Assembly (NCBI RefSeq): GCF_004348895.1
Contig: NZ_RRZK01000008.1
Span: 1-64,000, forward strand
DNA: 64,000 nucleotides
Direction: 5' to 3'
Source: Pseudomonas vancouverensis
Lineage (GTDB): Bacteria; Pseudomonadota; Gammaproteobacteria; Pseudomonadales; Pseudomonadaceae
In this document: positions 17,714 through 27,880 of the stretch, in pieces
How the letters are laid out: every line of letters begins with the position of its first letter
Numbering within the stretch: the first letter of the stretch is position 1
Notes under the pieces: generated by a model
The model's database searches: none
Seen by the model: only the letters and a program-made list of their open reading frames with translations
What the model was told of the DNA's origin: nothing
Made by a program: the position numbers and the translations under genes

Positions 17714-19633
17714 ATGGACAGGATCATCAAAACGGCGAGCGCCAGGCTGATTGCCACGGCAGCGCTGATCGGGCTTGGCATTTGCCAGGCGGCGCCTTCC
17801 GGCGCCAGCAGTCAGACCCTGGAACGCGAAGGCCTGTCCGTTGCGTTCAGCGTGAAACCCCTGGCCTCGGACGGCGTACTGCGCGAAGGCGAGTTCGCCG
17901 ATGTGCAGTTCCGGGTCACGGACAAAGCCTCGGGGCAACCGCTGTCCGGCGTTGCGCCGGGGGCCTGGATCGACCCGGAAACGGTCAGCGCCGACCAGGC
18001 CCAGGGCCGTGACAAGAGTTGCAAGTCGCGGGTCGGCACATTCCTCAGGTCGAACATCGGCGCCCGTCCTCTGCTCGACCTCAACAGCTACTTCCTGTTG
18101 GTGATGAACCGCGATGCCAGCGTCTCGGTGGTCGACCCTTCGGTGTCGGTGGGCGGGATCACCAGCACCCTGACCCGGATCGACCTGAAACAGCCGCCGA
18201 TGGACTGGGTGACGACCCGGGACAACAAGCAGGTGTTTGTCTCGATGCCCAAGGCGGGCGAAGTGGCGTTGATCGACAGCGCGCAATTCAAGGTGACCCA
18301 GACCCTGACTGCGGGCAGCAATCCGGTGCGGGTGGCGCTGCAACCGGATGAGCGCCTGTTGTGGGTCGGCAATAACGCCAAGGGCGAGGCTTCCGGGGTC
18401 ACGGTGATCGACACCGGCAGCCTCAAGACCCTCAAATTCCTCCCTACCGGCGCCGGGCACCACGAAATCGCCTTCAGCAAGGACAGTCGATTTGCCTTCG
18501 TTACCAACCGCGACGACGGCACCCTGAGCATCGTCGATATCGCCAGCCTGACCATCAGCAAGCAGCTCAAGACCGGTTCGCACCCCCTGTCGGTGGCGTA
18601 TTCGCCCTTGTCCGGTGCCGCCTACGTCGCCGACGGAAAGGACGGCACGGTGACCGTGGTCGATGGTGCCAGCCAGTCCGTGCGCCGGGTGATCCAACTC
18701 AAGCAGGGGCTTGGGCCGATGGGCTTCAGCGCCGACGGCCGCTTCGGCATCGTGCTCAACACCCTGGAGAATCAGGCCGCGGTGATCGACACCGCCAACG
18801 ACGCTTCAATCCACGAACTGGACGTGTCCGCCGAACCGTACCAGGTGTCGTTCACCAAGGCCTATGCCTACGTGCGCGGACTGGCATCGGCCAAGGTGAC
18901 GATGATCAACCTGGCGTCCCTTGGTGAAGGTCACAAGCCGATCATCCAGGGCTTCGAAGCCGGGCCACAGGCACCGCGGATGGCCGGTGACCTGCCGCTG
19001 GCTTCAAGCCTGGCAGTGTCGAAGGACGATAACGCGGTGTTCGTGGTCAACCCGGTGGACAACACCACCTACTTCTACGCCGAGGGCATGAACGCGCCGA
19101 TGTCCGGTTACCCCAATCGCGGGCAGGTGGCGCGGGCGGCCATGGTGATTGATCGCAGCCTGCGGGAGGTCGAGCCGGGGCTGTACAGCTCGCGAGTCAG
19201 GCTGCCGGCGGCGGGGCGTTTCGACGTGGCGTTCCTGCTCAATCAACCGAACATCATCCACTGCTTCAGCACGGTGGTCGAAGCGGACAAAAACCTCGAC
19301 CGCTCCCGTGGCGTGCCGAAAGTCGAATTCATGCTCGACACCTCCACCGCCGCGCTCGGCAGCCCCTACGTGGTGCGTTTCCGCATCGTCGAAGGCAAGC
19401 ACAAGGCGCAGCGCAGCGGGGTCAAGGATGCACAGGTGCGCTACTTCCGCGCACCGACTTCGCGGCCGCAGGAGGTGGCGGCGCTGGAGGTCGCGGACGG
19501 CGTCTACGAAGCCCCGCTGACCCTCGACCGCGACGGCGCCTGGTACCTGCACGTACGGGCCGCGTCCCTGGGCGCGGGTTTCGATGACCAGACCTTCGCC
19601 AGCGTGCGGGTCCTGCCCGGCGATACCCATTAG
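17714..19633 (+). CDS. Exported YncE-like beta-propeller protein with YtkA-like ends
   Basis: A 639-residue exported protein. After the signal peptide (to about AAPSGA, residue 31) an Ig-like segment resembles YtkA domains (LSVAFSVKPLASDGVLREGE). It is followed by a seven-bladed-type YncE/cytochrome-d1-like propeller with repeated VVDGASQSV / VIDTGSLKTL blades, and a second YtkA-like domain (FRIVEGKHKAQRSGVKDAQV, DGAWYLHVRA). No heme motif is seen in it. The start at 17714 follows AAGGGGAGA. It probably binds a partner or metal in the periplasm; its place after the oxidase and before two Sco genes suggests oxidase maturation or electron transfer. Confidence 0.85.
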   Translation: MDRIIKTASARLIATAALIGLGICQAAPSGASSQTLEREGLSVAFSVKPLASDGVLREGEFADVQFRVTDKASGQPLSGVAPGAWIDPETVSADQAQGRDKSCKSRVGTFLRSNIGARPLLDLNSYFLLVMNRDASVSVVDPSVSVGGITSTLTRIDLKQPPMDWVTTRDNKQVFVSMPKAGEVALIDSAQFKVTQTLTAGSNPVRVALQPDERLLWVGNNAKGEASGVTVIDTGSLKTLKFLPTGAGHHEIAFSKDSRFAFVTNRDDGTLSIVDIASLTISKQLKTGSHPLSVAYSPLSGAAYVADGKDGTVTVVDGASQSVRRVIQLKQGLGPMGFSADGRFGIVLNTLENQAAVIDTANDASIHELDVSAEPYQVSFTKAYAYVRGLASAKVTMINLASLGEGHKPIIQGFEAGPQAPRMAGDLPLASSLAVSKDDNAVFVVNPVDNTTYFYAEGMNAPMSGYPNRGQVARAAMVIDRSLREVEPGLYSSRVRLPAAGRFDVAFLLNQPNIIHCFSTVVEADKNLDRSRGVPKVEFMLDTSTAALGSPYVVRFRIVEGKHKAQRSGVKDAQVRYFRAPTSRPQEVAALEVADGVYEAPLTLDRDGAWYLHVRAASLGAGFDDQTFASVRVLPGDTH

Positions 19634-19645
19634 GAGGACACTGAC

Positions 19646-20302
19646 ATGAATCGATTCGCCCATCGCAGCCTGTTGGCGTGCTGCCTGCTGACCCTGGCGA
19701 TCGGCCAGGCCCTGGCGCACTCGGCGGATGAACATGCCGGACACGACATGACATCCAAGGTGGCCAAGCCGGAAACGGCGCAGATCAAGTTTGCCGATGT
19801 CGCGCTGCTGGACCAGAGCGGCAAAGTGGTAAGCCTGGAAAAAGACCTGGTGAGCAACAAGATCGTGGTCATGGGCTTCATCTACACCAGCTGCACCACG
19901 GTGTGCCCGGTGGTGTCCTCGATCATGGCCAAGGTGCAGAAACAATTGGGTCACCGGGTCGGCACCGAAGTGCAACTGGTGTCGATCAGCATCGACCCGC
20001 AGCGGGACGACCCCAAGCGTCTGAACGACTATGCCAGCACCTTCCAGAAAGGCCCGGGCTGGAGCTGGCTGACCGGTTCGCCGCAATCGGTCACGGCGAC
20101 CCTCAAGGGCCTGGGCGCCTACAGCGCCGACTTCAAGAACCATTCGCCGCTGATTCTGGTGGGCGATGGCAACAGCCGTTTCTGGACCCGCTACTACGGT
20201 TTCACCGACCCCGGAGAACTGGCCCGCGCGGTCGAGAGGATCAGTGGCGAACGCAACGCCCACGCCAAACACACCGCCATCGCCATGGAGCATCAGCCAT
20301 GA
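19646..20302 (+). CDS. Sco1/SenC-family copper chaperone (first copy)
   Basis: A 218-residue exported thioredoxin-fold protein with the Sco copper-binding motif SCTTVCP (Cys83 and Cys87) and the third ligand His166 (KNHSPLIL). Sco proteins deliver copper or reduce cysteines in copper enzymes. After the leader (cleavage near ALA) a His-rich stretch HSADEHAGHDM may bind additional copper. The gene starts after GGAGGA and overlaps the next Sco gene by four bases. Beside a giant copper oxidase, a role in loading that enzyme is the natural reading. Confidence 0.93.
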   Translation: MNRFAHRSLLACCLLTLAIGQALAHSADEHAGHDMTSKVAKPETAQIKFADVALLDQSGKVVSLEKDLVSNKIVVMGFIYTSCTTVCPVVSSIMAKVQKQLGHRVGTEVQLVSISIDPQRDDPKRLNDYASTFQKGPGWSWLTGSPQSVTATLKGLGAYSADFKNHSPLILVGDGNSRFWTRYYGFTDPGELARAVERISGERNAHAKHTAIAMEHQP

Positions 20303-20931
20303 GAGCCATCGACTGGTTTGCCCTGAGCATCTGCTTCTGGATTTTCAGCTCCGTGGCCTTTGCCCATGAAGGGCACCAACAAGCTGCCGGCCCATCGACC
20401 TCTGCCGCAGTGGCCGCGCAGCCAACGACAGGCACCCGCGATGCGAAAACCTGGTTCACCGACACGCCCTTGCAGGACCAGAACGGCAACACGCTGCGCT
20501 TCTACAGCGATGCCCTGCAAAATCGCGTGGTCCTGCTCAACGTGATTTTCACCAGTTGCAACGATGCCTGCCCGCTGATCACCCAGAAGCTCAAGGACGT
20601 GCGTGAAGTGCTGGGCGACAAGGCGGACGGCATCACCTTCATCTCCCTTACCAGTGATCCGCTGCGGGACACGCCGGCGGTACTCAAGGCTTACACCTTG
20701 AAGCAGGGCGTCGATGGGCCCCACTGGCTTTTTCTTACCGGCGACAAGGCGAGCATGGACCTCGTACTCGGTCGCATCGGGCAGGTGATTCCGAGCCCTG
20801 AGCAACACTCCACGCAATTGATCGTCGGTGACGTGGCGAACAAACGCTGGAGCAAGATCCGTCCCGATGCCCCGGCCGCCGCCATTGCCCAGCGCTTGCA
20901 GTTGCTGACAATGCCCGTGGTCGATCGCTGA
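20299..20931 (+). CDS. Sco1/SenC-family copper chaperone (second copy)
   Basis: A 210-residue Sco protein with CNDACP (Cys87 and Cys91) and a distal His in EQHSTQLIVGD. The N-terminal leader is followed by HEGHQQ. It differs clearly from the first copy (DSA-type linker, different motif spacing residues), so the two are an old pair and not a recent duplicate. The ATGA overlap with the first gene shows translational coupling. One may hold copper and the other act as a thiol reductant, but the sequence does not decide this. Confidence 0.93.
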   Translation: MRAIDWFALSICFWIFSSVAFAHEGHQQAAGPSTSAAVAAQPTTGTRDAKTWFTDTPLQDQNGNTLRFYSDALQNRVVLLNVIFTSCNDACPLITQKLKDVREVLGDKADGITFISLTSDPLRDTPAVLKAYTLKQGVDGPHWLFLTGDKASMDLVLGRIGQVIPSPEQHSTQLIVGDVANKRWSKIRPDAPAAAIAQRLQLLTMPVVDR

Positions 20932-20940
20932 GTCCGGGCC

Positions 20941-22491
20941 ATGAACACTGCCCTCGTCTTCGGCCTGCTGCTCTTGAGTGGCCTCAGCCTGACCGCCCAG
21001 GCGCTTGAACTGACGCCCAGCGAAAGTGCCGGTAAACGGCTGTACCGCGAAGGCGTGTCGGCCAGCGGCGAGCCGATCATGGCCCGGGTCGGTGCGGCGG
21101 ACATGGAGCTGCCGGCCAGCAGTCTGCCGTGCGCCAATTGTCACGGCGCCGACGGACTGGGGCGGCCCGAGGGCGGGGTGCGGCCGCCGGACCTGAGCTG
21201 GTCGCGGCTGTCCAGCAGCTACGGTCAGCAACATATCAACGGGCGCAGTTACCCGGCGTACAGCGACGCCAGCCTGGCGCGAGCAGTGCAGCAAGGCCGT
21301 GATCCCGGCAACAACCGGCTCGACCCGTCGATGCCGCGCTTCGTGTTGTCGATGAACGATCAACGCAACCTCACGGCCTACCTCAAACGCCTGGCCGATG
21401 AACGCGACCCGGGCCTGACCCCGGACAGCCTGCACCTGGGCACCTTGCTGCCGGGCTCGGGGCCGCTGAGTGAAGAGGGCGCGACCGTGGCCGCGGTGCT
21501 CAAGGGCAGTGTGGCGCGGATCAACGAGGCCGGCGGCATCCATGGCCGCCAGTTGCGCCTGACGATTGTCGACCCCGGCCCTGACCGCGCCAGTGCCGAA
21601 CAGGCGCTGGACCGCTTGATCCAGCAAGAGCAGGTGTTCGCCCTGATCGCCCCCTTGGCCCCGGCGCTGGATTCGGACCTGGTCACTCGCCTGGAACAAG
21701 CCGGCATTCCGCTGATCGGGCCGTTGTCCTTGCAGGGCACCACCGCCACCAGTCGACAGATTTTCGAGCCCTTGCCGGGCCTGCGTGAGCAACTGATTGC
21801 CCTGGCCGATTACGCCGGCGCCAGCCTCAAGGTGCTGCAGGGGCCGACACTGATCGCCTACCCGGATGAGCCTGGCCAGCGGCTGGCTGCACAGGAGCTG
21901 AGCGAATACCTGAACGAGCATGCCTGGCAGAAAGTTCGCCTGCAGATCTACGACCCGATCAGGGATCAATTGCCGTTGGGCTCGCGCTCGGTGTTCTACC
22001 TGGGCAGTAGCGACGGTTTCAGTCGACTCGCCGAGCGTCTGCAATCGGCAGGGCAGGTGCCTTACCTGTTCGCCGCGTCGAATCAGGTGGCGGGCAAGCT
22101 GTTGCAGGTGCCCAGTGGGTTTTCCCGGCGGGTGTTCCTGGCTTATCCGTTCGTGCCCAGCGACTGGACCCTCGCCGGACGCCTGGCGCTGACGCAATTG
22201 CGCGAGCACCAGGGCCTCGGCGGCCAGCACGCGGTGCTGCAAGTGGGGGCCTACAGCTCGATGATGCTGCTCAGCGAGGGTATGAAGCAGGCCGGTCGTG
22301 ACGCCAGCCGCGAGAAGCTGGTCAGTGCCCTGGAAGGCTTGCGTGACTTTGATACCGGGCTGACGCCGCTGATCAGTTTCGGCCCTGGTCGTCGCCTGGG
22401 CCTGAGTGGCGCACACGTCGTCACCGTGGATTTGCCGGACCAGCGTTTCTATCTGGTCGCGCCCTACAAACCTGTTGCTGCCATGCCTTGA
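20941..22491 (+). CDS. Fusion of a c-type cytochrome and a type-1 periplasmic binding domain
   Basis: A 516-residue exported protein. Residues about 24-150 form a monoheme cytochrome c with CANCH (Cys64, Cys67, His68) and a likely Met ligand in LDPSMPRF. The rest resembles a LivJ/LivK-type periplasmic binding protein (LGTLLPGSGPLSEEGATVAAV, INEAGGIHGRQLRLTIVDPG, QHAVLQVGAYSSMMLLSEGM). No transporter permease or ATPase is nearby, so it probably senses or scaffolds and carries electrons; it is unlikely to feed an ABC importer. It follows the second Sco gene by nine bases in the same operon. Confidence 0.87.
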   Translation: MNTALVFGLLLLSGLSLTAQALELTPSESAGKRLYREGVSASGEPIMARVGAADMELPASSLPCANCHGADGLGRPEGGVRPPDLSWSRLSSSYGQQHINGRSYPAYSDASLARAVQQGRDPGNNRLDPSMPRFVLSMNDQRNLTAYLKRLADERDPGLTPDSLHLGTLLPGSGPLSEEGATVAAVLKGSVARINEAGGIHGRQLRLTIVDPGPDRASAEQALDRLIQQEQVFALIAPLAPALDSDLVTRLEQAGIPLIGPLSLQGTTATSRQIFEPLPGLREQLIALADYAGASLKVLQGPTLIAYPDEPGQRLAAQELSEYLNEHAWQKVRLQIYDPIRDQLPLGSRSVFYLGSSDGFSRLAERLQSAGQVPYLFAASNQVAGKLLQVPSGFSRRVFLAYPFVPSDWTLAGRLALTQLREHQGLGGQHAVLQVGAYSSMMLLSEGMKQAGRDASREKLVSALEGLRDFDTGLTPLISFGPGRRLGLSGAHVVTVDLPDQRFYLVAPYKPVAAMP

Positions 22492-22504
22492 CCGGAGGTC
22501 GATC

Positions 22505-23458
22505 ATGATACTCAACGTTTTGCTGGTGCTGTTCGCGTTGTGGGTACCCATGGTGTGGGCCAGTAATGGCCCGGCGGCTGCGCGGGTCAATGGCGAGGAA
22601 ATTTCCCAGTTGCGCCTGGAGCGCTACTTCGCCGAGTTCCTCGAGGATCAGGGCCGGGCGGTGGGCAGCATCCGCAATCCCACGGCCTACAAACAGCTGC
22701 GCAAGGCCGCCCTGGACGCGTTGATCGACCGCGAGTTGTTGTGGCAGGAAGCGCTCAAGCGCGGCGTGGTGATCAGTGATGCCCAGGTGCAAAGCCAGGT
22801 CGAGCAGACCCGCCAGGCCATGGGCGGCGCCGAGGTGTTCAGCCGCCGCCTGCAGGATGCCGGTTTCGATGAAGCCGCCTACACCGAATACACCCGCCGT
22901 GAACTGGCCGCCCGCCAGGTGTTCACCGAGCTGACCCAGGTCGATGCGCCGGACGAGAAAAAAGTCCGCGCGTTCTATGCCGAACACCGTGCCGAGATGG
23001 CCCGTCCGGAACAGGTGCAGGCCCGGCATATCCTGATCAAGGTAGCCCCCGGGGCAGACGCTTCCACAGTCGAAGCCGCACGACTACGCTTAATGAAGAT
23101 GCACGCGCAAATTGTCGCTGGCGCCGACTTTGCCAGTGTCGCCCGCAGCGGTTCCGAAGACGCGTCTGCCAGCGTCGGTGGTGAATTGGGCTACTTTGCA
23201 CGTGGGCACATGTTGCCTGAGTTCGAGGCAGCGGCTTTCGCCCTGAGCCCAGGGGCTGTCAGTGAACCGGTGCGCACCTCGGCAGGCTGGCACCTGATTA
23301 ATTTACAGAACCACTTGGAGGCTGCCGATGTCACAGAGGAGCAAGGACTTGACATGGTTCGGGCATACCTTGCCCGACAGCAACAGGTTCAAGCTCGTTC
23401 TCAGGCATTGGCACAGCTGCGTGCAAACAATCGAATCGAGCGGATCGACGACGAATAG
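22505..23458 (+). CDS. Exported parvulin-type peptidyl-prolyl isomerase
   Basis: A 317-residue PpiC/SurA-like foldase. It has a leader ending VWA (residue 19), a SurA_N-like helical region (VNGEEISQLRLERYFAEFL, RKAALDALIDRELLWQEA) and a parvulin domain from about 175 (VQARHILIKVAPGAD, ELGYFARGHMLPEFEAAAF, AGWHLI). It speeds proline isomerisation in the periplasm. GGAGG at 22494-22498 precedes the ATG. As the last gene of the oxidase block it probably helps fold the very large oxidase or the secretion proteins. Confidence 0.92.
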   Translation: MILNVLLVLFALWVPMVWASNGPAAARVNGEEISQLRLERYFAEFLEDQGRAVGSIRNPTAYKQLRKAALDALIDRELLWQEALKRGVVISDAQVQSQVEQTRQAMGGAEVFSRRLQDAGFDEAAYTEYTRRELAARQVFTELTQVDAPDEKKVRAFYAEHRAEMARPEQVQARHILIKVAPGADASTVEAARLRLMKMHAQIVAGADFASVARSGSEDASASVGGELGYFARGHMLPEFEAAAFALSPGAVSEPVRTSAGWHLINLQNHLEAADVTEEQGLDMVRAYLARQQQVQARSQALAQLRANNRIERIDDE

Positions 23459-23463
23459 GGGGC

Positions 23464-23482
23464 TTCCCCAACTTTGGGGGAA
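23464..23482. promoter_or_regulatory. Palindromic activator-like site 1, secretion operon
   Basis: TTCCCCAACTTTGGGGGAA is a CCCC-N6-GGGG inverted repeat. Its centre lies 44 bases (about four helical turns) from site 2 and about 160 bases before the start expected from the sigma-54 promoter at 23609-23624. Confidence 0.7.
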
Positions 23483-23507
23483 AAACTTCAATGCCGATCC
23501 GATCGCT

Positions 23508-23526
23508 TTCCCCGAGTTTGGGGGAA
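23508..23526. promoter_or_regulatory. Palindromic activator-like site 2, secretion operon
   Basis: TTCCCCGAGTTTGGGGGAA differs from site 1 at only two positions (AAC to GAG). The paired, helically phased arrangement is typical of enhancer sites for NtrC-family activators. Confidence 0.7.
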
Positions 23527-23608
23527 GGGCGACCTGTACGAGTCTGTACGAGAAAGCATTGTTTTTAAATTCAAGGACATGAAGACTTAAAATTACCGGC
23601 GCCCAGCC

Positions 23609-23624
23609 TGGCATGAAGTGTGCG
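23609..23624 (+). promoter_or_regulatory. Sigma-54 promoter of the secretion/csg operon
   Basis: TGGCATGAAGTGTGCG has a perfect TGGCATG -24 element and GC at the right spacing; the -12 element is GTGCG in place of TTGCW. It lies 69 bases before the start of the receiver gene. Confidence 0.72.
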
Positions 23625-23692
23625 TTAGACCTGTTGAAGGCGCGCACTCCGCCAGGTTCGAAACCCGGACCTGCGGTTTCAAGGAGTCCACC

Positions 23693-24223
23693 TTGTTAAA
23701 CAAAGTACTGGTTGTCGAAGACGAACAGCTGCTTGCACAAAACCTTCAGGATTATCTGCAGGCGCAAGGGCTGGAAGTCCGAGTTGCTCATAACGGGGCT
23801 GAAGGTATCGGCGAAGCCGAGAAATTCGACCCTAATGTGATGGTGTTCGATTACCGCTTGCCCGATATAGAAGGCTTTGAGGTGCTCGATGCCGTCCGCC
23901 AGAACAGGAAGTGTCATTTTGTGCTGATTACCGGGCACCCAACCGCTGAAGTCTGTGAGCGGGCCCGGCAGATGGGCGTCAGCCATATCCTGTTCAAACC
24001 CTTTCCATTGGCGGAATTGGCCCGTGCAGTCTGTGATCTTCTGGGGGTGGAGCGCGAACCCAAAGCGGGTGTGAGCAGCTCTGAAGGCTTTGTCGAACGA
24101 CGCCAGAGCAGGACCGAGAGTTTCCCGCTGCAGTTGTACGACGGTAGTTGGGTGCTTGCAGATCGCCGACGAAATTCGGCCTCCATGGCGCCAGACGACG
24201 AACAATTGCTCACCGGGGAGTAA
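23693..24223 (+). CDS. Single-domain response regulator (receiver only)
   Basis: A 176-residue protein whose first 120 residues form a receiver domain: acidic Asp10/Glu11 (VVEDE), phosphorylatable Asp53 (MVFDYRLPD), Thr80 (LITGHPT) and Lys102 (ILFKPF). The 55-residue tail has no DNA-binding or enzymatic domain. The TTG start at 23693 is chosen because AAGGAG lies seven bases upstream and the domain begins there; no ATG fits. As first gene of the secretion operon it may regulate the machine by protein contact, like PilG/PilH-type receivers. The cognate kinase is not in the window. Confidence 0.88.
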   Translation: MLNKVLVVEDEQLLAQNLQDYLQAQGLEVRVAHNGAEGIGEAEKFDPNVMVFDYRLPDIEGFEVLDAVRQNRKCHFVLITGHPTAEVCERARQMGVSHILFKPFPLAELARAVCDLLGVEREPKAGVSSSEGFVERRQSRTESFPLQLYDGSWVLADRRRNSASMAPDDEQLLTGE

Positions 24224-24307
24224 TGGCGCGACAAGAGGTTCCGGCCCCCGCCGAAATTGCTCGCCGCGCCGACAGGGCTCAAAGCCCCGGGCGTTGGAGA
24301 GCAAGCC

Positions 24308-25994
<1,687 letters not shown>

Positions 25995-26014
<20 letters not shown>

Positions 26015-26798
26015 GCAATACGTCGCCGTACTCGGCGCCAGCGGTGTCGGCCTGGGCCGGCGGCAGGGTGGGGAAACCCATTGGCTGGGCAGCGTCGGTT
26101 ACATCGACGAAGGCTTCCAGGCCTGGACCGTCGCCCTCGATACCCTTGATCGTCTGCTGGCCGAGCACACCTCGGCCAGGGCGGAGCTGACCGTGGTGAT
26201 TTCCGGGCACTTCAGCCGCTTTTGCCTGGTGCCCTGGAGCGATCAGATCAGCAGCCCGGCGGAACTGCTCGGCTTCGCCCATCTGTGCTTCGAAGACCTC
26301 TATGGTGCGCCTTCGCAACCCTGGAGCCTGGTGTTGTCGGCGGAACCGGCCGGTTACGACCGCATCGCCAGCGCGCTGCCCCAGGACCTGCTGGAACACC
26401 TGCGCACACTGGTCGGCAATCGTGGCCTTCGCCTGCGTTCGGTGCAGCCGTACCTGATGGCGGCCTTCAACCATTTCGACAAGAGCTTCGAGGCCGGCGA
26501 CTTCCTGTTTGTGGTCGCCGAGCCGGTGCGCAGCGTGTTGCTGCTGGCGCGGGAAGGGCGCTGGACCTCGGTACGCTCGGTTGGCAGCAACGACAGCGAT
26601 GCCGCCCTGACTGCACTGATCGGTCGGGAAAGCCAGTTGCAGGCCGCCAACAGCGAACGGCCGTTGCATGTCTACCTGCATGCACCAGCGCGGATCGACT
26701 CGCATCCCGAAGTGCCCGGTGTGCACCTGCGCACCCTTGAAGAGGACCGGACGGCCGTACGCGATTGCCTGTACGTCATGTCTCGGGCGGTGGCCTGA
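25995..26798 (+). CDS. MshI/PilM-like component of the secretion machine
   Basis: A 267-residue protein placed exactly where MshI, PilM or the cytoplasmic part of GspL is found. It has no membrane helix. The pattern SREQYVAVLGASGVGLGRRQ, SAELTVVISGHFSRFCLVPW-like strands and NHFDKSF suggest an actin-like fold of that group, but similarity is weak and rests mainly on order. The GTG start is supported by GAGGAG at 25982-25987, and the gene overlaps gspE by 20 bases. It probably links the ATPase to the inner-membrane PilN/PilO-like pair. Confidence 0.72.
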
Positions 26799-26799
26799 C

Positions 26800-27345
26800 A
26801 TGCGCGCGCTGATGCTCGACTTTCAACCGCGCCCGCGTTCGGGGCCGCTGGGCTGGAGCCTGCTGGCCGCTGGCGTGTTGCTGAGCCTGACCTGCCTGCT
26901 GATCCAGCAGCACTTGAGCGATGAGTCCGAACAACAGCAGGGCCACCTGCAAACCGCGCAACGGGTGCTCACCGGCGACACCGGTGGCAAGGTCAGCCTG
27001 ACCCCGGCGGAAACCCGCGAGCAAGCGCAGAACCTGGCGGAAATGCGCAAGGTGTCGCAGCAACTGCGCCGGCCCTGGGAGCGTCTGTTCGCCACCCTCG
27101 AAGCCATGCCCCGGGAAAACGTGGCCTTGCTGACCCTGACCCCGGATGCACGCAAGGGCCAGCTGCGGATCAGTGCCGAAGCGCGGGACCTGGACGCCAT
27201 GCTGGATTTCCACCGCCGTCTCGAAGCCACTGGCGAGCTGTCCGATGTGTCGCTGCTGAGCCACGAAATCGTTGCCAACGTGCCGGAGCATCCGGTGCAG
27301 TTCAACCTGTCGGCTACCTGGGAGATTGGCGATGCAAATCCCTAG
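26800..27345 (+). CDS. PilN/MshJ-like inner-membrane assembly protein
   Basis: A 181-residue bitopic protein: a short cytoplasmic N-terminus (MRALMLDFQPRPRSGP), one membrane helix (about 19-38, SLLAAGVLLSLTCLLIQQ), a coiled-coil-like stretch rich in Gln and Glu, and a ferredoxin-like periplasmic domain (MPRENVALLTLTPDARKGQL, RISAEARDL). This is the PilN/GspL-C plan. It follows the MshI-like gene with one base between stop and start, and the next gene begins inside its 3' end. Confidence 0.82.
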   Translation: MRALMLDFQPRPRSGPLGWSLLAAGVLLSLTCLLIQQHLSDESEQQQGHLQTAQRVLTGDTGGKVSLTPAETREQAQNLAEMRKVSQQLRRPWERLFATLEAMPRENVALLTLTPDARKGQLRISAEARDLDAMLDFHRRLEATGELSDVSLLSHEIVANVPEHPVQFNLSATWEIGDANP

Positions 27346-27880
27346 ACTGATCGTCCACGAATACCTGCAGGGCCTCGGCGTACCGGGCCTGGCCGGCATG
27401 GTGCTGGTGGTGCTGGCGCTGACCTGGGGCCTGGCCGGATTGTTGCCGGACTGGCAATCGCTGCAGCACCTCAGCCAGCAGACCCGCGAAGCCAGCGAAT
27501 ACCTGGCCAAGGTCGAGAACGGCACGGTGGCCGCACCGGTGGTACCACAGCGTCAGCTCGACGATTTCCGCAGCAAGTTGCCGTCGCAGCCGCAGGCCAC
27601 GGTGGCCATCGACAAGATCTACGCCCTGGCCGCCCAGGAGCGCATCACCCTGTCCCGGGGCGAATATTCCCTGGGCATCGATCCCAAGACTCACCTGGCG
27701 CGCTATCAGATCCTGTTGCCGGTGCGTGGCAGCTATCCGCAGCTGCGGCGCTTTCTCCACGCCTTGCTCGGCCAGTTGCCAGCGGTGGTGCTGGAGGACG
27801 TCGAGTTCCAACGCAAGAAAATCGCCGATACCGACCTGACCGGGCGGATCCGCATGACCCTTTACCTGTCGAGGTCATGA
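27332..27880 (+). CDS. PilO/GspM-like inner-membrane assembly protein
   Basis: A 182-residue protein with one membrane helix (about 22-42, MVLVVLALTWGLAGLLP), a coiled coil (LQHLSQQTREASEYLAKVE) and a periplasmic ferredoxin-like domain (IDKIYALAAQERITLSRGEY, RYQILLPVRGSYPQLRRFLH). It probably pairs with the PilN-like protein. It overlaps that gene by 14 bases and the next one by four. Confidence 0.85.
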   Translation: MQIPRLIVHEYLQGLGVPGLAGMVLVVLALTWGLAGLLPDWQSLQHLSQQTREASEYLAKVENGTVAAPVVPQRQLDDFRSKLPSQPQATVAIDKIYALAAQERITLSRGEYSLGIDPKTHLARYQILLPVRGSYPQLRRFLHALLGQLPAVVLEDVEFQRKKIADTDLTGRIRMTLYLSRS

